Source of the DNA: an uncultured Tolumonas sp.
Lineage (GTDB): Bacteria; Pseudomonadota; Gammaproteobacteria; Enterobacterales; Aeromonadaceae
Assembly (NCBI RefSeq): GCF_963676665.1
Contig: NZ_OY781378.1
Span: forward strand, 1,518,001 to 1,582,000
DNA: 64,000 bases
Reading direction: 5' to 3'
The notes under the pieces were generated by a model, which was not told the DNA's origin, searched no databases, and was given only the letters and a program-made list of their open reading frames with translations. A program made the position numbers and the translations under genes. Shown in pieces: positions 6,953 to 15,493 of this stretch. Position 1 is the stretch's first letter. Each line of letters starts with the position of its first letter.

Positions 6953-8004
6953 TGGCTATCAGGGCAACACCAATTGGCGTACTGAAAGGCGCCGTCTCTG
7001 AGTCACAAGCAAGGTCAAAGGCTGATGCAACAGAGCGAGCGAGTGCGGCCAACATACTCAACCCAAATGACATACAGGGTGACTATGATGTTCAGCGCAT
7101 GCTGGTTACTACGCTGGGCGGGATACAGCGTAGTATAACAAACAATGACCTCGCCGCTTTTCGACAGAACGCCCGAACGGCTGGAAGCCGTTTTAAAGGC
7201 GGGATAACCGCGCGACAGATCATTGATTTGTCGCTTAATGGTGATAGGGATAGGGCAAGACGGCAGATCACTGTCGCGGTGCCGTCCTCCGCCAAGGCCA
7301 TCAAGGGATCTGGCGGTAGTATTAATTCATTGGAAGTTCGCTTCATCACTAATGCCAGTCGTGATAGCAAAGAAACCAGGCATCATGTAGCAGTTCAATT
7401 TATGGGGTACCCATCTGCCGTAGCCTCTGGCGCCGTCACGCCAATGAGAGCAGCGGCCATGATCCGCAAACAGGCGGTCAGGTTTGACTGCGACTGTGGG
7501 CGTCACCGGTACTGGTTTCGCTACATATCAACCATCGGCAACTACCACGCCGGGAGAGCTGAGAATGGCTATCCTAAGATAAGAAACCCAGATCTATCCG
7601 GTGTCGCCTGCAAGCATGTGTTGCGTGTTATGGCTGAAATTGAAGGATCTGGTGTTGTTCAGTCCTTTCTTACTCGGGCGGTAGAGAAGGGGAGAGCCAG
7701 CGAAACTGGTTCTGCATCAGTAAGGGCAAGCCAGAAGGATGCAGATAAACTGGCAGAAAAGCAGGCGGCCAGACCGAAGGCCAAAGGCGATACTGGTGAT
7801 CGAAATTATGACCGGTCAAGAGCGGCACTAAGAAAATCATCCAAGACAGCGGTACCTGCACACAAGAAAAAGGCCGGTAGCGGGCGGCGATTGTCTGCAC
7901 TTGCTTCAAAGCCAGAGGCGCATGACGCATTAATGGGGATCATAACTAAGCTTGGTATTACAAAAGAGCAGGCGATAGCAATAATTAATGGAGCTGGTAA
8001 ATAA
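6952..8004 (+). CDS. Phage protein with a SWIM-like CxC...CxH zinc-binding signature
   Basis: 350 residues. The central region (about 100-230) has a C180-D-C182 pair and a C220-K-H222 pair separated by 37 residues, in the setting FDCDCGRHRYWFRY ... GVACKHVLRVM. This matches the CxC-xn-CxH pattern of SWIM zinc fingers, which bind DNA or proteins. The C-terminal third is rich in Lys, Ala and Ser (residues 245-330), resembling a nucleic-acid-binding tail, and ends in a short helical domain. It is translationally coupled on both sides inside the head operon. Role unknown; an internal head or DNA-associated virion protein would fit. Confidence 0.65.
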   Translation: MAIRATPIGVLKGAVSESQARSKADATERASAANILNPNDIQGDYDVQRMLVTTLGGIQRSITNNDLAAFRQNARTAGSRFKGGITARQIIDLSLNGDRDRARRQITVAVPSSAKAIKGSGGSINSLEVRFITNASRDSKETRHHVAVQFMGYPSAVASGAVTPMRAAAMIRKQAVRFDCDCGRHRYWFRYISTIGNYHAGRAENGYPKIRNPDLSGVACKHVLRVMAEIEGSGVVQSFLTRAVEKGRASETGSASVRASQKDADKLAEKQAARPKAKGDTGDRNYDRSRAALRKSSKTAVPAHKKKAGSGRRLSALASKPEAHDALMGIITKLGITKEQAIAIINGAGK

Positions 8005-8519
8005 TGCTGAATAACGTATCCACTGGGATCAATGCAATAGCGAGAAACGTGATCATTAATCATCCGAATACGTTCAATTGCGAATTGTATCGTCGTGAGG
8101 TGCTCCGCGTATCTGATGGTTCTACTGGCGGCGCACCAACGATGGGCGGCATGATGGTGCTGAGTGTCGAAGATGAAAGCGAAATCACGTGGTCTTTGGT
8201 TGGCGTCGGCTATGCACTGTCAGCCGAAACATTTCAGCCATCACAAATGATGGACCGCCGTGACGCCAACAACGGTTATGCGGATGAGATCAGGTTTCTG
8301 GTTGAGCCGGAGGCTATTATTGGCGACGCGGGCGGGTTTGAGGTCAAAAAGGATGATGTCATGTACCTGGTCATGGGGGTAGAAGATTCATCTCCACGAA
8401 TTGCGTATGAAATCATTGGCATTGAAACGGTGGTGAACGTGCCGCCTTACGTACCTCGCTACATAACAAATCGACGCGATGATCTGGATATCATGGATCC
8501 AACAAGCAGCGATGATTAA
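8004..8519 (+). CDS. Hypothetical phage head/neck protein
   Basis: 171 residues, unrecognised. The start overlaps the previous stop (TAATG). It is beta-rich with an acidic end (RRDDLDIMDPTSSDD). Last gene before the terminator that precedes the major capsid gene. A head-completion or stopper role is plausible from position but not shown by any motif. Confidence 0.6.
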   Translation: MLNNVSTGINAIARNVIINHPNTFNCELYRREVLRVSDGSTGGAPTMGGMMVLSVEDESEITWSLVGVGYALSAETFQPSQMMDRRDANNGYADEIRFLVEPEAIIGDAGGFEVKKDDVMYLVMGVEDSSPRIAYEIIGIETVVNVPPYVPRYITNRRDDLDIMDPTSSDD

Positions 8520-8539
8520 ATGGATCGCCATCAAAACAA

Positions 8540-8563
8540 AGCCTCACAGTCGTGGGGCTTTTT
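8540..8563 (+). terminator. Rho-independent terminator before the capsid gene
   Basis: AGCCTCAC (8540-8547), loop AGTC, GTGGGGCT (8552-8559) with one G-T wobble, then T to 8563. It separates the head operon from the major capsid transcript. Confidence 0.75.
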
Positions 8564-8684
8564 ATTTCCTCCGTAAACTGACATCAAAACCGGAAAATCA
8601 CGCAAAAACACACTCCCTGACGCAAGCAAACTGACGATACCCGGCCCCTTGGTCGGCCATTATCGTTGAACAGGGAGAAACCAA

Positions 8685-10370
8685 ATGACCCAAAAGAATA
8701 GTCACTACAATCGCCGGGCAACCAGCGCAGTGGCTCAGTTTGTTAGTGCGCTGAAAACTGAATCTGTAAAGGGTGGCGTATTTGACAGTGCAGCCGCAGC
8801 GGATTTCGTTCAAACCGCATTGGATCAGAACACATCAGTAAAAGTGCCGGTACAGCTGCAGGCCGTTTTTGATGAGGCCGATGATAAGCAAGTTAAAACA
8901 CTAACCCGCGCCATTTTGGATGGTGCGAACACTTATGAAAAAATGCATGGCATGCCAGCGCCTGCCGACTTGCTGGAGCAGGCCATCCATTTAGCTTATG
9001 GCACTACCAGTGAAGCCCGCAAGGCAATGGGTATTACACTGGACTCTGCATCCTCTGAGCATTCCGATCCGCTATCCTTGCAGTCAAATCGTGCGGTGGT
9101 GGCAATTCTGAGCACCATGTCAGAAGCTATTCCATTTGCGCATTATCTGCCTGCTGACATCGGTTCTAATGAAGCTAAGTTAGCCATTATGACCCATCAA
9201 GCAGGCTCTACTTATGGCAGTTATGAGCAAGGCGATCTGCTGGATGGCGCTTATTCTGGCGAAACATTCATCTCCAGTGGTCGCGAACACCTGTGCACCA
9301 TTGTAGCTGCTGCTGGCGTGCCAACCGGCGCCATCACCGGCAAGCTTACTTCTGTTCAAGCCACTGAGGACACGTGCGATCCGGCTGCCGCCGCAATCAA
9401 ACTGCTGCGTGGCCGCACCTTGGTGTACGTAAATGGTATCGTTGCCGCTATGGAAGTGAGCGGCTCCGGCACTGGCTTGTCGGCTGTAAGTGGTCAAATT
9501 ACCTTGGCTGGCACTGTTCACCAGATCGGCGGCACAGTAAACCCGGCTAATGGCGATATCGCGTTGACCGCTACCCCAGCGATCCCGGTTGGCAATCATG
9601 TGCTGGTTGAAGGCTTCATTGATTACGAAGGTAACGAAGCGCAAACACCAAGCATTATCACATCTGTTGATACGTTCTCTCTGTTTGCCAAGCCATGGCG
9701 TGTACTGACTCGCCAATCCATCGACTCTCGCACTCAGATGGCAAATGAATTGGGGTTGGATCCGTATTCTGAAGGTGTGATTGCCATCCAAGCTCAGTTT
9801 GCTAATGAGCGGCACTATGAGGTGTTGCGTAAAGCGCGTCGCCTGAGCGCACAAAACACAGAAACATTTGATTTCGCCTGGGCAACGCAAGGTGACTACA
9901 AAGTTCGTGCGGATGTGTGGCGTGATTTCGGTGCAACGCTGGGTGCTTCATCACAAAAGATGGCATTACTGACCATGAATCACGGCATTTCTCACCTTTA
10001 TGTTGGTGCAAATGTCGCGGCTCAAATGCACAGCCTGCCTAATGATATTTTTGAACCGTCTGGCGTGTTCGAGCGTCCTGGCATCTATCGCATTGGCCGC
10101 CTGTTTGGCCGCTACGACGTGTACTACACGCCGAAAGTAGTAGCGGAAGCCGGTTCAACAGCAGAGATCTTGTGTATCGGTCGCGCGACGGATGTAACTC
10201 GCAATCCATTTGTGCTGGGTGACGCGGTGGCGCCAACTATTATGCCGCTGGCAGTTAACTCGGACATGAAAACTGGCGCTGCATTCTACGCCCGTAACTT
10301 CACATCAGTTAACCCACATCAACCAAGCTCACTGGCTTGCGCGATGATCAATATCACCAACCTGTTCTAA
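8685..10370 (+). CDS. Major capsid protein
   Basis: The protein has 561 residues, close to the ~560 residues of P1 gp23, with a good ribosome site (CAGGGAGAAACC) before the ATG. The C-terminal half has the usual capsid-like stretches (SGVFERPGIYRIGRLFGRYDVYY and RATDVTRNPFVLGDAVAPTIM). The first ~120 residues are helical and could be removed during maturation. DSA-type motifs occur at VFDSAAAA (near residue 32) and TLDSASSE (near 122), which also appear in other virion-region genes and may be processing sites. It stands alone between a terminator and a short gene before the sheath, consistent with high expression. Identification rests on position, size and recognisable C-terminal sequence. 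Confidence 0.85.
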   Translation: MTQKNSHYNRRATSAVAQFVSALKTESVKGGVFDSAAAADFVQTALDQNTSVKVPVQLQAVFDEADDKQVKTLTRAILDGANTYEKMHGMPAPADLLEQAIHLAYGTTSEARKAMGITLDSASSEHSDPLSLQSNRAVVAILSTMSEAIPFAHYLPADIGSNEAKLAIMTHQAGSTYGSYEQGDLLDGAYSGETFISSGREHLCTIVAAAGVPTGAITGKLTSVQATEDTCDPAAAAIKLLRGRTLVYVNGIVAAMEVSGSGTGLSAVSGQITLAGTVHQIGGTVNPANGDIALTATPAIPVGNHVLVEGFIDYEGNEAQTPSIITSVDTFSLFAKPWRVLTRQSIDSRTQMANELGLDPYSEGVIAIQAQFANERHYEVLRKARRLSAQNTETFDFAWATQGDYKVRADVWRDFGATLGASSQKMALLTMNHGISHLYVGANVAAQMHSLPNDIFEPSGVFERPGIYRIGRLFGRYDVYYTPKVVAEAGSTAEILCIGRATDVTRNPFVLGDAVAPTIMPLAVNSDMKTGAAFYARNFTSVNPHQPSSLACAMINITNLF

Positions 10371-10384
10371 GGAATTAGGCGTCG

Positions 10385-10864
10385 ATGAATAAGGTATCAA
10401 TCATTGGCGCCCCTTCCTTGGGGGGCGGCGCTGCAAAAAACTTGTCAGAGCAGTTTGCGGATGCAGGCTATCCGCTTGAACTTGAGGTTAAAAACCTCGC
10501 ACACTTTCAGCTGAGCATTCCCGAAGCGGACTTGTTTATTAAACCGCTGGCTGTGTCTGTGACTAAATTCAAATCTTTCTCGGTTGTTCAGCGCGCAATC
10601 AGCAGCCTGTCTCAGATCGCTGAGCTGAAAAAACTAAGCGAACTAGCATCCATCTCCTTTCCGGAAATCTCCAGTGAAGTGGCGACCGGTGACGGCTCTG
10701 GCAATGCAGGAAATGAAGGAGTTGATTCCACTACAGTCAACACGGAGACGGTTTCTTCTGGCAATGGTGCTTCTGAATCCAGTGAAGTGGCGACCGGTGA
10801 CGGCGCAGTCGCTGATGCCGAAGCAAAATCCAATAAGCGGACAGCCAAGTCTAAATCGGCATAA
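10385..10864 (+). CDS. Small phage virion-region protein with repeated Ser/Gly-rich linker
   Basis: 159 residues between capsid and sheath genes. The N-terminal ~95 residues appear folded (helical, with FSVVQRAISSLSQIAELKKL). The rest is a low-complexity Ser/Gly/Thr/Glu linker containing a 9-residue repeat (SSEVATGDG) twice, ending in a basic tail (KSNKRTAKSKSA). A decoration, head-tail joining or scaffold-like role is possible. I do not recognise a family. Confidence 0.65.
   Translation: MNKVSIIGAPSLGGGAAKNLSEQFADAGYPLELEVKNLAHFQLSIPEADLFIKPLAVSVTKFKSFSVVQRAISSLSQIAELKKLSELASISFPEISSEVATGDGSGNAGNEGVDSTTVNTETVSSGNGASESSEVATGDGAVADAEAKSNKRTAKSKSA
10670..10804 (+). repeat. 27-bp exact direct repeat within a virion-region gene
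   Basis: Copies at 10670-10696 and 10778-10804 are identical and exactly 108 bp (36 codons) apart, so the frame is kept. They encode the repeated SSEVATGDG stretch. Recombination between them would delete 36 residues in frame. Confidence 0.85.
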
Positions 10865-10882
10865 AAATAGGGAGATGATGCG

Positions 10883-12535
10883 ATGACTGTATCTTTCGTA
10901 AGACAATTAGGTTCAGAGTCTGGCATTCAGCTTAACCCACTGCGTGACAACTCAGAAATTCCAGCAGGTACCAACTCCGATCAGATCTTTGCTATTGCCA
11001 TGCGCGCAACACGCGGTCGCATTGATAAGGCATTTATCGTTAACCGAGGGAATGCAAAGCTGAAGCTGGGAAAAGGCGAAGCTATGCGTGTGACCGAGCT
11101 CAATGAAGCGTGGGTTCAGGTCCAGGAGGCACTAATCAAAGGTGCATACAGTGCGGTGGTGTCCAGACTTATTACTGATGCCGCAGCGTTGAAATACATC
11201 GTGGTTGCAGAAGAACTGAATGAAGTAACCGATCTGCCTACTGGTAACTACACATTCACCGTAACCGCAGAAATTCCAACTGCAACACCATATCTGATGT
11301 GTATTAAACATCTGGATTGCTTTAATGATGGTATCAAAATCGCCCTGCATGCGGATGAAAACCGCGTTGATGGCGCTAATGCCGCTAACACCATCCTGAC
11401 GTTGCGACTGCTGGATAAGGATGACGACAAGATTGCCGAGTACACCGGATCGCTGATCCAAGGCGATACGGATGATTCCGGTAATTCTCGTTACCTGCCA
11501 GACATCATTGAAGCGCGCACAGATGCGCTGGAAGTGATTATCGGAAGCACCCAATCAATTCCAGTTAATTCTGCAATGTATGGCTATACCAGCGCCATTG
11601 CTGACTGGGTTGAGTCTGACGTGTTGATTTACTTCACTGAAGGCGGGACTGCATACACCACCGACGACTATCAACGTGCTACGGCACAACTGGCGGAAAC
11701 TCAGTTTGATTACGCCTATATAGCGTCTGGCGGCTCAAAATCACCCGCATTGATCACCGTACTGTCAAACCTAATGCACGATACCAACCGACAGTTACGA
11801 TTTGATGTGCCGGGAGATTTAACTCCGGACGAAGCAATTACCTTTGTTGAACAGCTGAATTTGGGGGCAAGCCCTTCAGCGCATCTTGCGCACGCGTTCT
11901 GGGCGCCATTTAAATCAACGGATCCTACTGGCATTAATGCTAAAGGGCACTTTGGTACAGCATCACTGAATATCGCTAAAGCGTGCGCACGTAATGCACA
12001 AACCAATGCGAAAGGGTTTGCACCGAAAAACTACCCAGTAGCAGGCCGTGAATTCCCCGTCGATCGTACTGGTATCGTGCAAACCTACACGCCGAATAAC
12101 TACGAGTTAAACGCGCTGGCAAAAGCCAAAATAAACCCGGTCATTTATGAAAACTACACTGGCGGCGGCCGCTACGTCTTCCGTGACTCGTTAACCAGCG
12201 CGCAGGTTGAGTCAAGCATGAAGAAGTTGATCGCTGTCGCTGACATGTCAACGTCGATTGACGATGCAGTCACGCGTTATGGCAAGGATGTACTGCAGAT
12301 GCCAATGGAAGTATCTGTTAAGCGCATGCGGGATTTCTTGACCACGCTTTTTGAAGGCGCAACGGCATCGAAATGGCTGGTTGCATCCAGTGACCCTGAA
12401 ATGAACGGCTCTGCGTGGCGTTTCAGCGTCAAGCCAAATGAAGTGCGTCCATACGATCTCATGGATGTTGAATATTGGCTACGTTATGACGGCACCAACC
12501 GTCAGACTCATGTAACACAGACTTTAAGCCGCTAA
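10883..12535 (+). CDS. Tail sheath protein
   Basis: The protein has 550 residues. It follows a GGGAGATG ribosome site and lies just behind the capsid block. The sequence has the Ser/Thr/Ala-rich character of contractile sheath proteins, with typical C-terminal features: ALAKAKINPVIYENYTGGGRYVFRD followed by a helical DDAVTRYGKDVLQMPMEVSVKRMRDFL region and a beta-rich end. The length is near that of P1 gp22 sheath. A sheath implies a myovirus-type contractile tail, in agreement with the spike, PAAR and gpJ/gpI genes downstream. Recognised by overall resemblance and context. Confidence 0.75.
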   Translation: MTVSFVRQLGSESGIQLNPLRDNSEIPAGTNSDQIFAIAMRATRGRIDKAFIVNRGNAKLKLGKGEAMRVTELNEAWVQVQEALIKGAYSAVVSRLITDAAALKYIVVAEELNEVTDLPTGNYTFTVTAEIPTATPYLMCIKHLDCFNDGIKIALHADENRVDGANAANTILTLRLLDKDDDKIAEYTGSLIQGDTDDSGNSRYLPDIIEARTDALEVIIGSTQSIPVNSAMYGYTSAIADWVESDVLIYFTEGGTAYTTDDYQRATAQLAETQFDYAYIASGGSKSPALITVLSNLMHDTNRQLRFDVPGDLTPDEAITFVEQLNLGASPSAHLAHAFWAPFKSTDPTGINAKGHFGTASLNIAKACARNAQTNAKGFAPKNYPVAGREFPVDRTGIVQTYTPNNYELNALAKAKINPVIYENYTGGGRYVFRDSLTSAQVESSMKKLIAVADMSTSIDDAVTRYGKDVLQMPMEVSVKRMRDFLTTLFEGATASKWLVASSDPEMNGSAWRFSVKPNEVRPYDLMDVEYWLRYDGTNRQTHVTQTLSR

Positions 12536-12545
12536 GGAGGCATAA

Positions 12546-13226
12546 ATGACAATGGTCGCCAACTCGCTGCGTGACTACCTTTATCGTGAAGGTGATGCGC
12601 AGCAGAAACGGAAGCCAGTTCTCGATTGCGCTGGTGATGACTGCGACATTATGGATTCAGCCTCTAATTTTGAGGCTGCATCAATCCGCATGGATGTAGC
12701 AGCTGCAATTAAACAATGGGCAGAAGACACCGACTTGGAAGATGGTGAAGGTGTTTCGGATCGCTTGCAGGCACTGATTGTTGGGATCGCTGACAGCAAT
12801 CAAGACGGCGAGCTGGATGATGATGAACAGGAGCTAATTGCCTTTGCGCTTGAGGCTGCATGGGATTATTTACTGTCCATTGGTGTGGATGAATCAGATC
12901 TTGATTTGCTGCTGAATGAATGGGATGCATCAGCCGCAGAGCGGATCCGAGATCTGGTTATCGCAAGCGAAGGTGATGACACTGATCTGGATAATTTCGC
13001 CTTTGCTGACGGCGATCAAGATACTGTTTTTGATGCAACCTACCGAAAGAAAATTGCAATTCGTGGTGGAAAAAAGGTGCGAATTAACAAGCGTATTTCC
13101 GGCACGGTTCATTTATCTGGCAAACAGAAATTGGCCATCCGAAAAATGGGCCTTAAATCACGCTCTGCATCGGCGAAAGTACATCGCCTGAAATCAATGC
13201 ACATGCGTAAAAAAATGGGCCTGTAA
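12546..13226 (+). CDS. EF-hand-containing acidic/basic virion-region protein
   Basis: 226 residues. Residues 83-94 (DSNQDGELDDDE) form a canonical EF-hand calcium loop with D83, N85, D87, G88 and E94. The first ~160 residues are strongly acidic. The last ~60 are strongly basic (RGGKKVRINKRISG, then KSMHMRKKMGL), suggesting that the tail binds nucleic acid or an acidic partner. It contains a DSAS motif near residue 36. The ribosome site AAGGAGG is excellent, and a terminator follows, so it is the last gene of the sheath transcript. Function not recognised; calcium-dependent virion assembly is a guess. Confidence 0.7.
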   Translation: MTMVANSLRDYLYREGDAQQKRKPVLDCAGDDCDIMDSASNFEAASIRMDVAAAIKQWAEDTDLEDGEGVSDRLQALIVGIADSNQDGELDDDEQELIAFALEAAWDYLLSIGVDESDLDLLLNEWDASAAERIRDLVIASEGDDTDLDNFAFADGDQDTVFDATYRKKIAIRGGKKVRINKRISGTVHLSGKQKLAIRKMGLKSRSASAKVHRLKSMHMRKKMGL

Positions 13227-13241
13227 CCAGCCCCCATACAG

Positions 13242-13267
13242 GGCGGTCTATTTGGGCCGCCTTTTTT
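13242..13267 (+). terminator. Rho-independent terminator after the sheath operon
   Basis: GGCGG (13242-13246) pairs with CCGCC (13257-13261), followed by six T (13262-13267). Confidence 0.75.
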
Positions 13268-13285
13268 CATGGAGAGGTAGTTAGG

Positions 13286-14083
13286 ATGATGTTAGATATC
13301 ACATCCATGGTTAGCAGTGGGTTAAGCGGCTTGCTATCAAGCGCTACTGGCGGGTCTCAGTGGGATGGCCTTAATCGTCACTTGCTTGCTACCTTTTATG
13401 AGGTCGATTCAACTGGAAAACGATTAAGTAACTACGTTGTGCAAGCGCCATTGGCTGATGATGCCCAACTTGAGATTGAGCTTAACTGGCAGTCACCCTT
13501 TGAAAGCGCCGGCACTGATAGCCAGGCGCCAGCATTAACAGCGCTGGCTCAGTCCGGTATGTTGCAGATGCTGGTAGAAAAGGTGTCTGAGAAGCTTGGC
13601 GTTGACTCTGGAAAGGTTGGTGATGTCGCATCTGGTGTTAAAGGCCGCTCCGGTATGACCAAATTAAACAGCACCCAGGTGTTCAATGGGATGCCGCCAA
13701 TAAAAATAACCTGTGAAGTTTTATTGCGCGCCTGGAGCAATCCGGAAATAGAAGTTGAAGCGCCACTTAATCAATTGGTGTCATGGTCTCTGCCAAAGAA
13801 AATAGCGGCAGAGGGAACGATGGCTACCGCCGCTCTTGACGTGACAAGCGGAGATAAGGGGTTGCTGGAGGCTGCATTTCCATCAGAAGTGCCATCAATG
13901 ATTGCCATGGTTTACAAAGGGCGAACATATTCACCCTTGGTCATTGAGCGCGTCGGCGTGCCTCTAAACTCACCAATAGATAGCAGTGGGCGCTTTGTTT
14001 CAATGAAGATCCCGCTGTCACTGGCTACATTAACCGCTAAAGACCGCGACGACTGGAAAGCAATGAGGAGTTCACTGCTGTGA
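13286..14083 (+). CDS. Tail/baseplate-region protein
   Basis: 265 residues. The ATG at 13286 or 13289 follows GGAGAGG. N-terminal Gly/Ser-rich segment, then a beta-rich region (LEIELNWQSPFESAG) and a C-terminal part (YSPLVIERVGVPLNSPIDSSGRFV) that resembles the proteins near the tail tip which anchor LysM- or gp53-type baseplate components. It ends in an ATGA-type overlap with the next gene. The family is not certain. Confidence 0.6.
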   Translation: MMLDITSMVSSGLSGLLSSATGGSQWDGLNRHLLATFYEVDSTGKRLSNYVVQAPLADDAQLEIELNWQSPFESAGTDSQAPALTALAQSGMLQMLVEKVSEKLGVDSGKVGDVASGVKGRSGMTKLNSTQVFNGMPPIKITCEVLLRAWSNPEIEVEAPLNQLVSWSLPKKIAAEGTMATAALDVTSGDKGLLEAAFPSEVPSMIAMVYKGRTYSPLVIERVGVPLNSPIDSSGRFVSMKIPLSLATLTAKDRDDWKAMRSSLL

Positions 14084-14847
14084 TCAATATTCCAACATTA
14101 AGAACCAAGCGGCTTACCGTGCAAATGAAAGAGCTATCCATCATGGATGCAATTGCACTGGCATCTATTCCGCCAGACATGAACGAAGAAGCAACATCAT
14201 TTTTTCTGCGTGCAACAGTCGGCGAAGTGAGTGGCGTGGTAGATGTCAGTCAGTGGACGGTACAAGAGAGAACTCTTGCTACTTGTCACTACATGGCGTC
14301 GACGTTCGATGACGGCCCAAACTTCGCTTTAATGAATGGTGAATGTCACTATTCGGATTACCTAATGGGCGATCAGGACTACCTGGGCGACCAAATTGAT
14401 ATCGGTGAGATTGAAGGCGATAAATGGGTTGTTCGTCAGCTAACCGGCGAGTTGTCATGTGCCATTGAGCGTCTTCGTGGAGAGATAGCTGGTTTTAGTA
14501 ATCATGCGCACTGGCAGTTCGGACTAATGGCCGCACAGCTGGTGCCTAATGGCGATGCTGGCGAAGGTTTGACTGCGGGGGCTCTGGATGAGTTTCTGCT
14601 GGCACGAATGAAGGTAATCGCAAGCTATCCAGAAAGCGTATTTACACTGCTGCTGGCGCGATATCAGGCTGCTTTGTCTGAGCTTGAACACCTACTAAGA
14701 CTCTCATTTGATGGTCATGGGATCTTGGTTATGCCAAATAAGCAGGAGGAAGGTGCGGCCATGCGGCCAGCCCGATTTCCAGTTAGCACCTGCGTTACCA
14801 GCCTCGCGAAGGAACTGGGTGGAAAATCTGAAGATGCTGGCACATAA
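14080..14847 (+). CDS. Hypothetical tail-region protein
   Basis: 255 residues, coupled to the preceding gene by a GTGA overlap (GTG start at 14080). The N-terminus (INIPTLRTKRLTVQMKELSIMDAIALASIPPDMNEEATSFFLRA) resembles tail assembly chaperones or baseplate hub assembly proteins of other myophages, but the match is loose. The C-terminal half is helical. The next small gene is in the +1 frame and its open frame overlaps this one for 140 bp, so frameshift expression is conceivable. A separate start is simpler. Confidence 0.6.
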   Translation: MINIPTLRTKRLTVQMKELSIMDAIALASIPPDMNEEATSFFLRATVGEVSGVVDVSQWTVQERTLATCHYMASTFDDGPNFALMNGECHYSDYLMGDQDYLGDQIDIGEIEGDKWVVRQLTGELSCAIERLRGEIAGFSNHAHWQFGLMAAQLVPNGDAGEGLTAGALDEFLLARMKVIASYPESVFTLLLARYQAALSELEHLLRLSFDGHGILVMPNKQEEGAAMRPARFPVSTCVTSLAKELGGKSEDAGT

Positions 14848-14848
14848 C

Positions 14849-15061
14849 ATGGCTTTATATTCAGCTACATCGCTGCCGGATGCTTTTCGGATGACGCAAA
14901 GTGACGCTAGTGATTTTTTTGATGGTAAAGCCTGGGCTGAGTGGCGCAAAGGGCGAGAACAGGAACTTAAGTTACAAGCTGGCATTGGTGATCGCCTTAA
15001 CAATGTGATCCGTGCGTGCGGGGTCATCGCCAAAGCAATAGCTGCATTGGGGCGACGGTAA
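14849..15061 (+). CDS. Small hypothetical phage protein
   Basis: 70 residues from ATG 14849, two bases after the preceding stop. The sequence has an N-terminal motif (ALYSATSLPDAFRM) and a charged helical middle, and ends with a short hydrophobic helix and RR. Not recognised. It sits just before the lysis cassette, so it belongs either to the tail-assembly genes or to lysis control. Confidence 0.5.
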   Translation: MALYSATSLPDAFRMTQSDASDFFDGKAWAEWRKGREQELKLQAGIGDRLNNVIRACGVIAKAIAALGRR

Positions 15062-15138
15062 CAACTCTCTGTTTGCGTGTTCAGCCTGCGATTTGCCGGT
15101 TATGCAGTAGCGCTCATGCGCAAACGGAGAAAAAGCTG

Positions 15139-15492
15139 ATGGCAGAACCAACAACCAGCGCAGTAGCAGCAACTGTTGCCACTGCCGGTGTCGGACTGGC
15201 CTCGTTAATGCCCTGGGTAGATGCAGGTGCGTTAATGGGGGCCGTTCTCGGCGCTGGACTGGTGGCATACACCAAAAAAGATATAAAACCATGGCAGCGG
15301 CTTGCTGCATTGGTATTTTCAGCGGCAATAGGATACTTGCTAAGCCCAGAAGTGGTTCACTTTGCCAGCCTTTCACAAACCAGCACTGGTGCTTTCATTG
15401 GTTCAATTGTCATCGTGCCGCTTGCTGTAAAGCTAATCGATTACGTGAACAAGCTAGACATTTCAACGCTGCTAAAACGGAATGGGGGTTGA
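15139..15492 (+). CDS. Putative holin (three-helix membrane protein)
   Basis: 117 residues with three hydrophobic segments (about residues 9-45, 55-70 and 78-100; for example GALMGAVLGAGLVAY and TGAFIGSIVIVPLAVKLI). The ATG at 15139 follows GGAG. Size, membrane segments and position directly before another small membrane protein and the endolysin indicate a holin, which would form the pores that release or trigger the lysin. The exact holin class is not assigned. Confidence 0.7.
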   Translation: MAEPTTSAVAATVATAGVGLASLMPWVDAGALMGAVLGAGLVAYTKKDIKPWQRLAALVFSAAIGYLLSPEVVHFASLSQTSTGAFIGSIVIVPLAVKLIDYVNKLDISTLLKRNGG

Positions 15493-15493
15493 A

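Noticed and set aside
9180..9890. 236-residue minus-strand frame inside the capsid gene
   Set aside because: Composition typical of an antisense frame; the plus-strand capsid gene explains the region.
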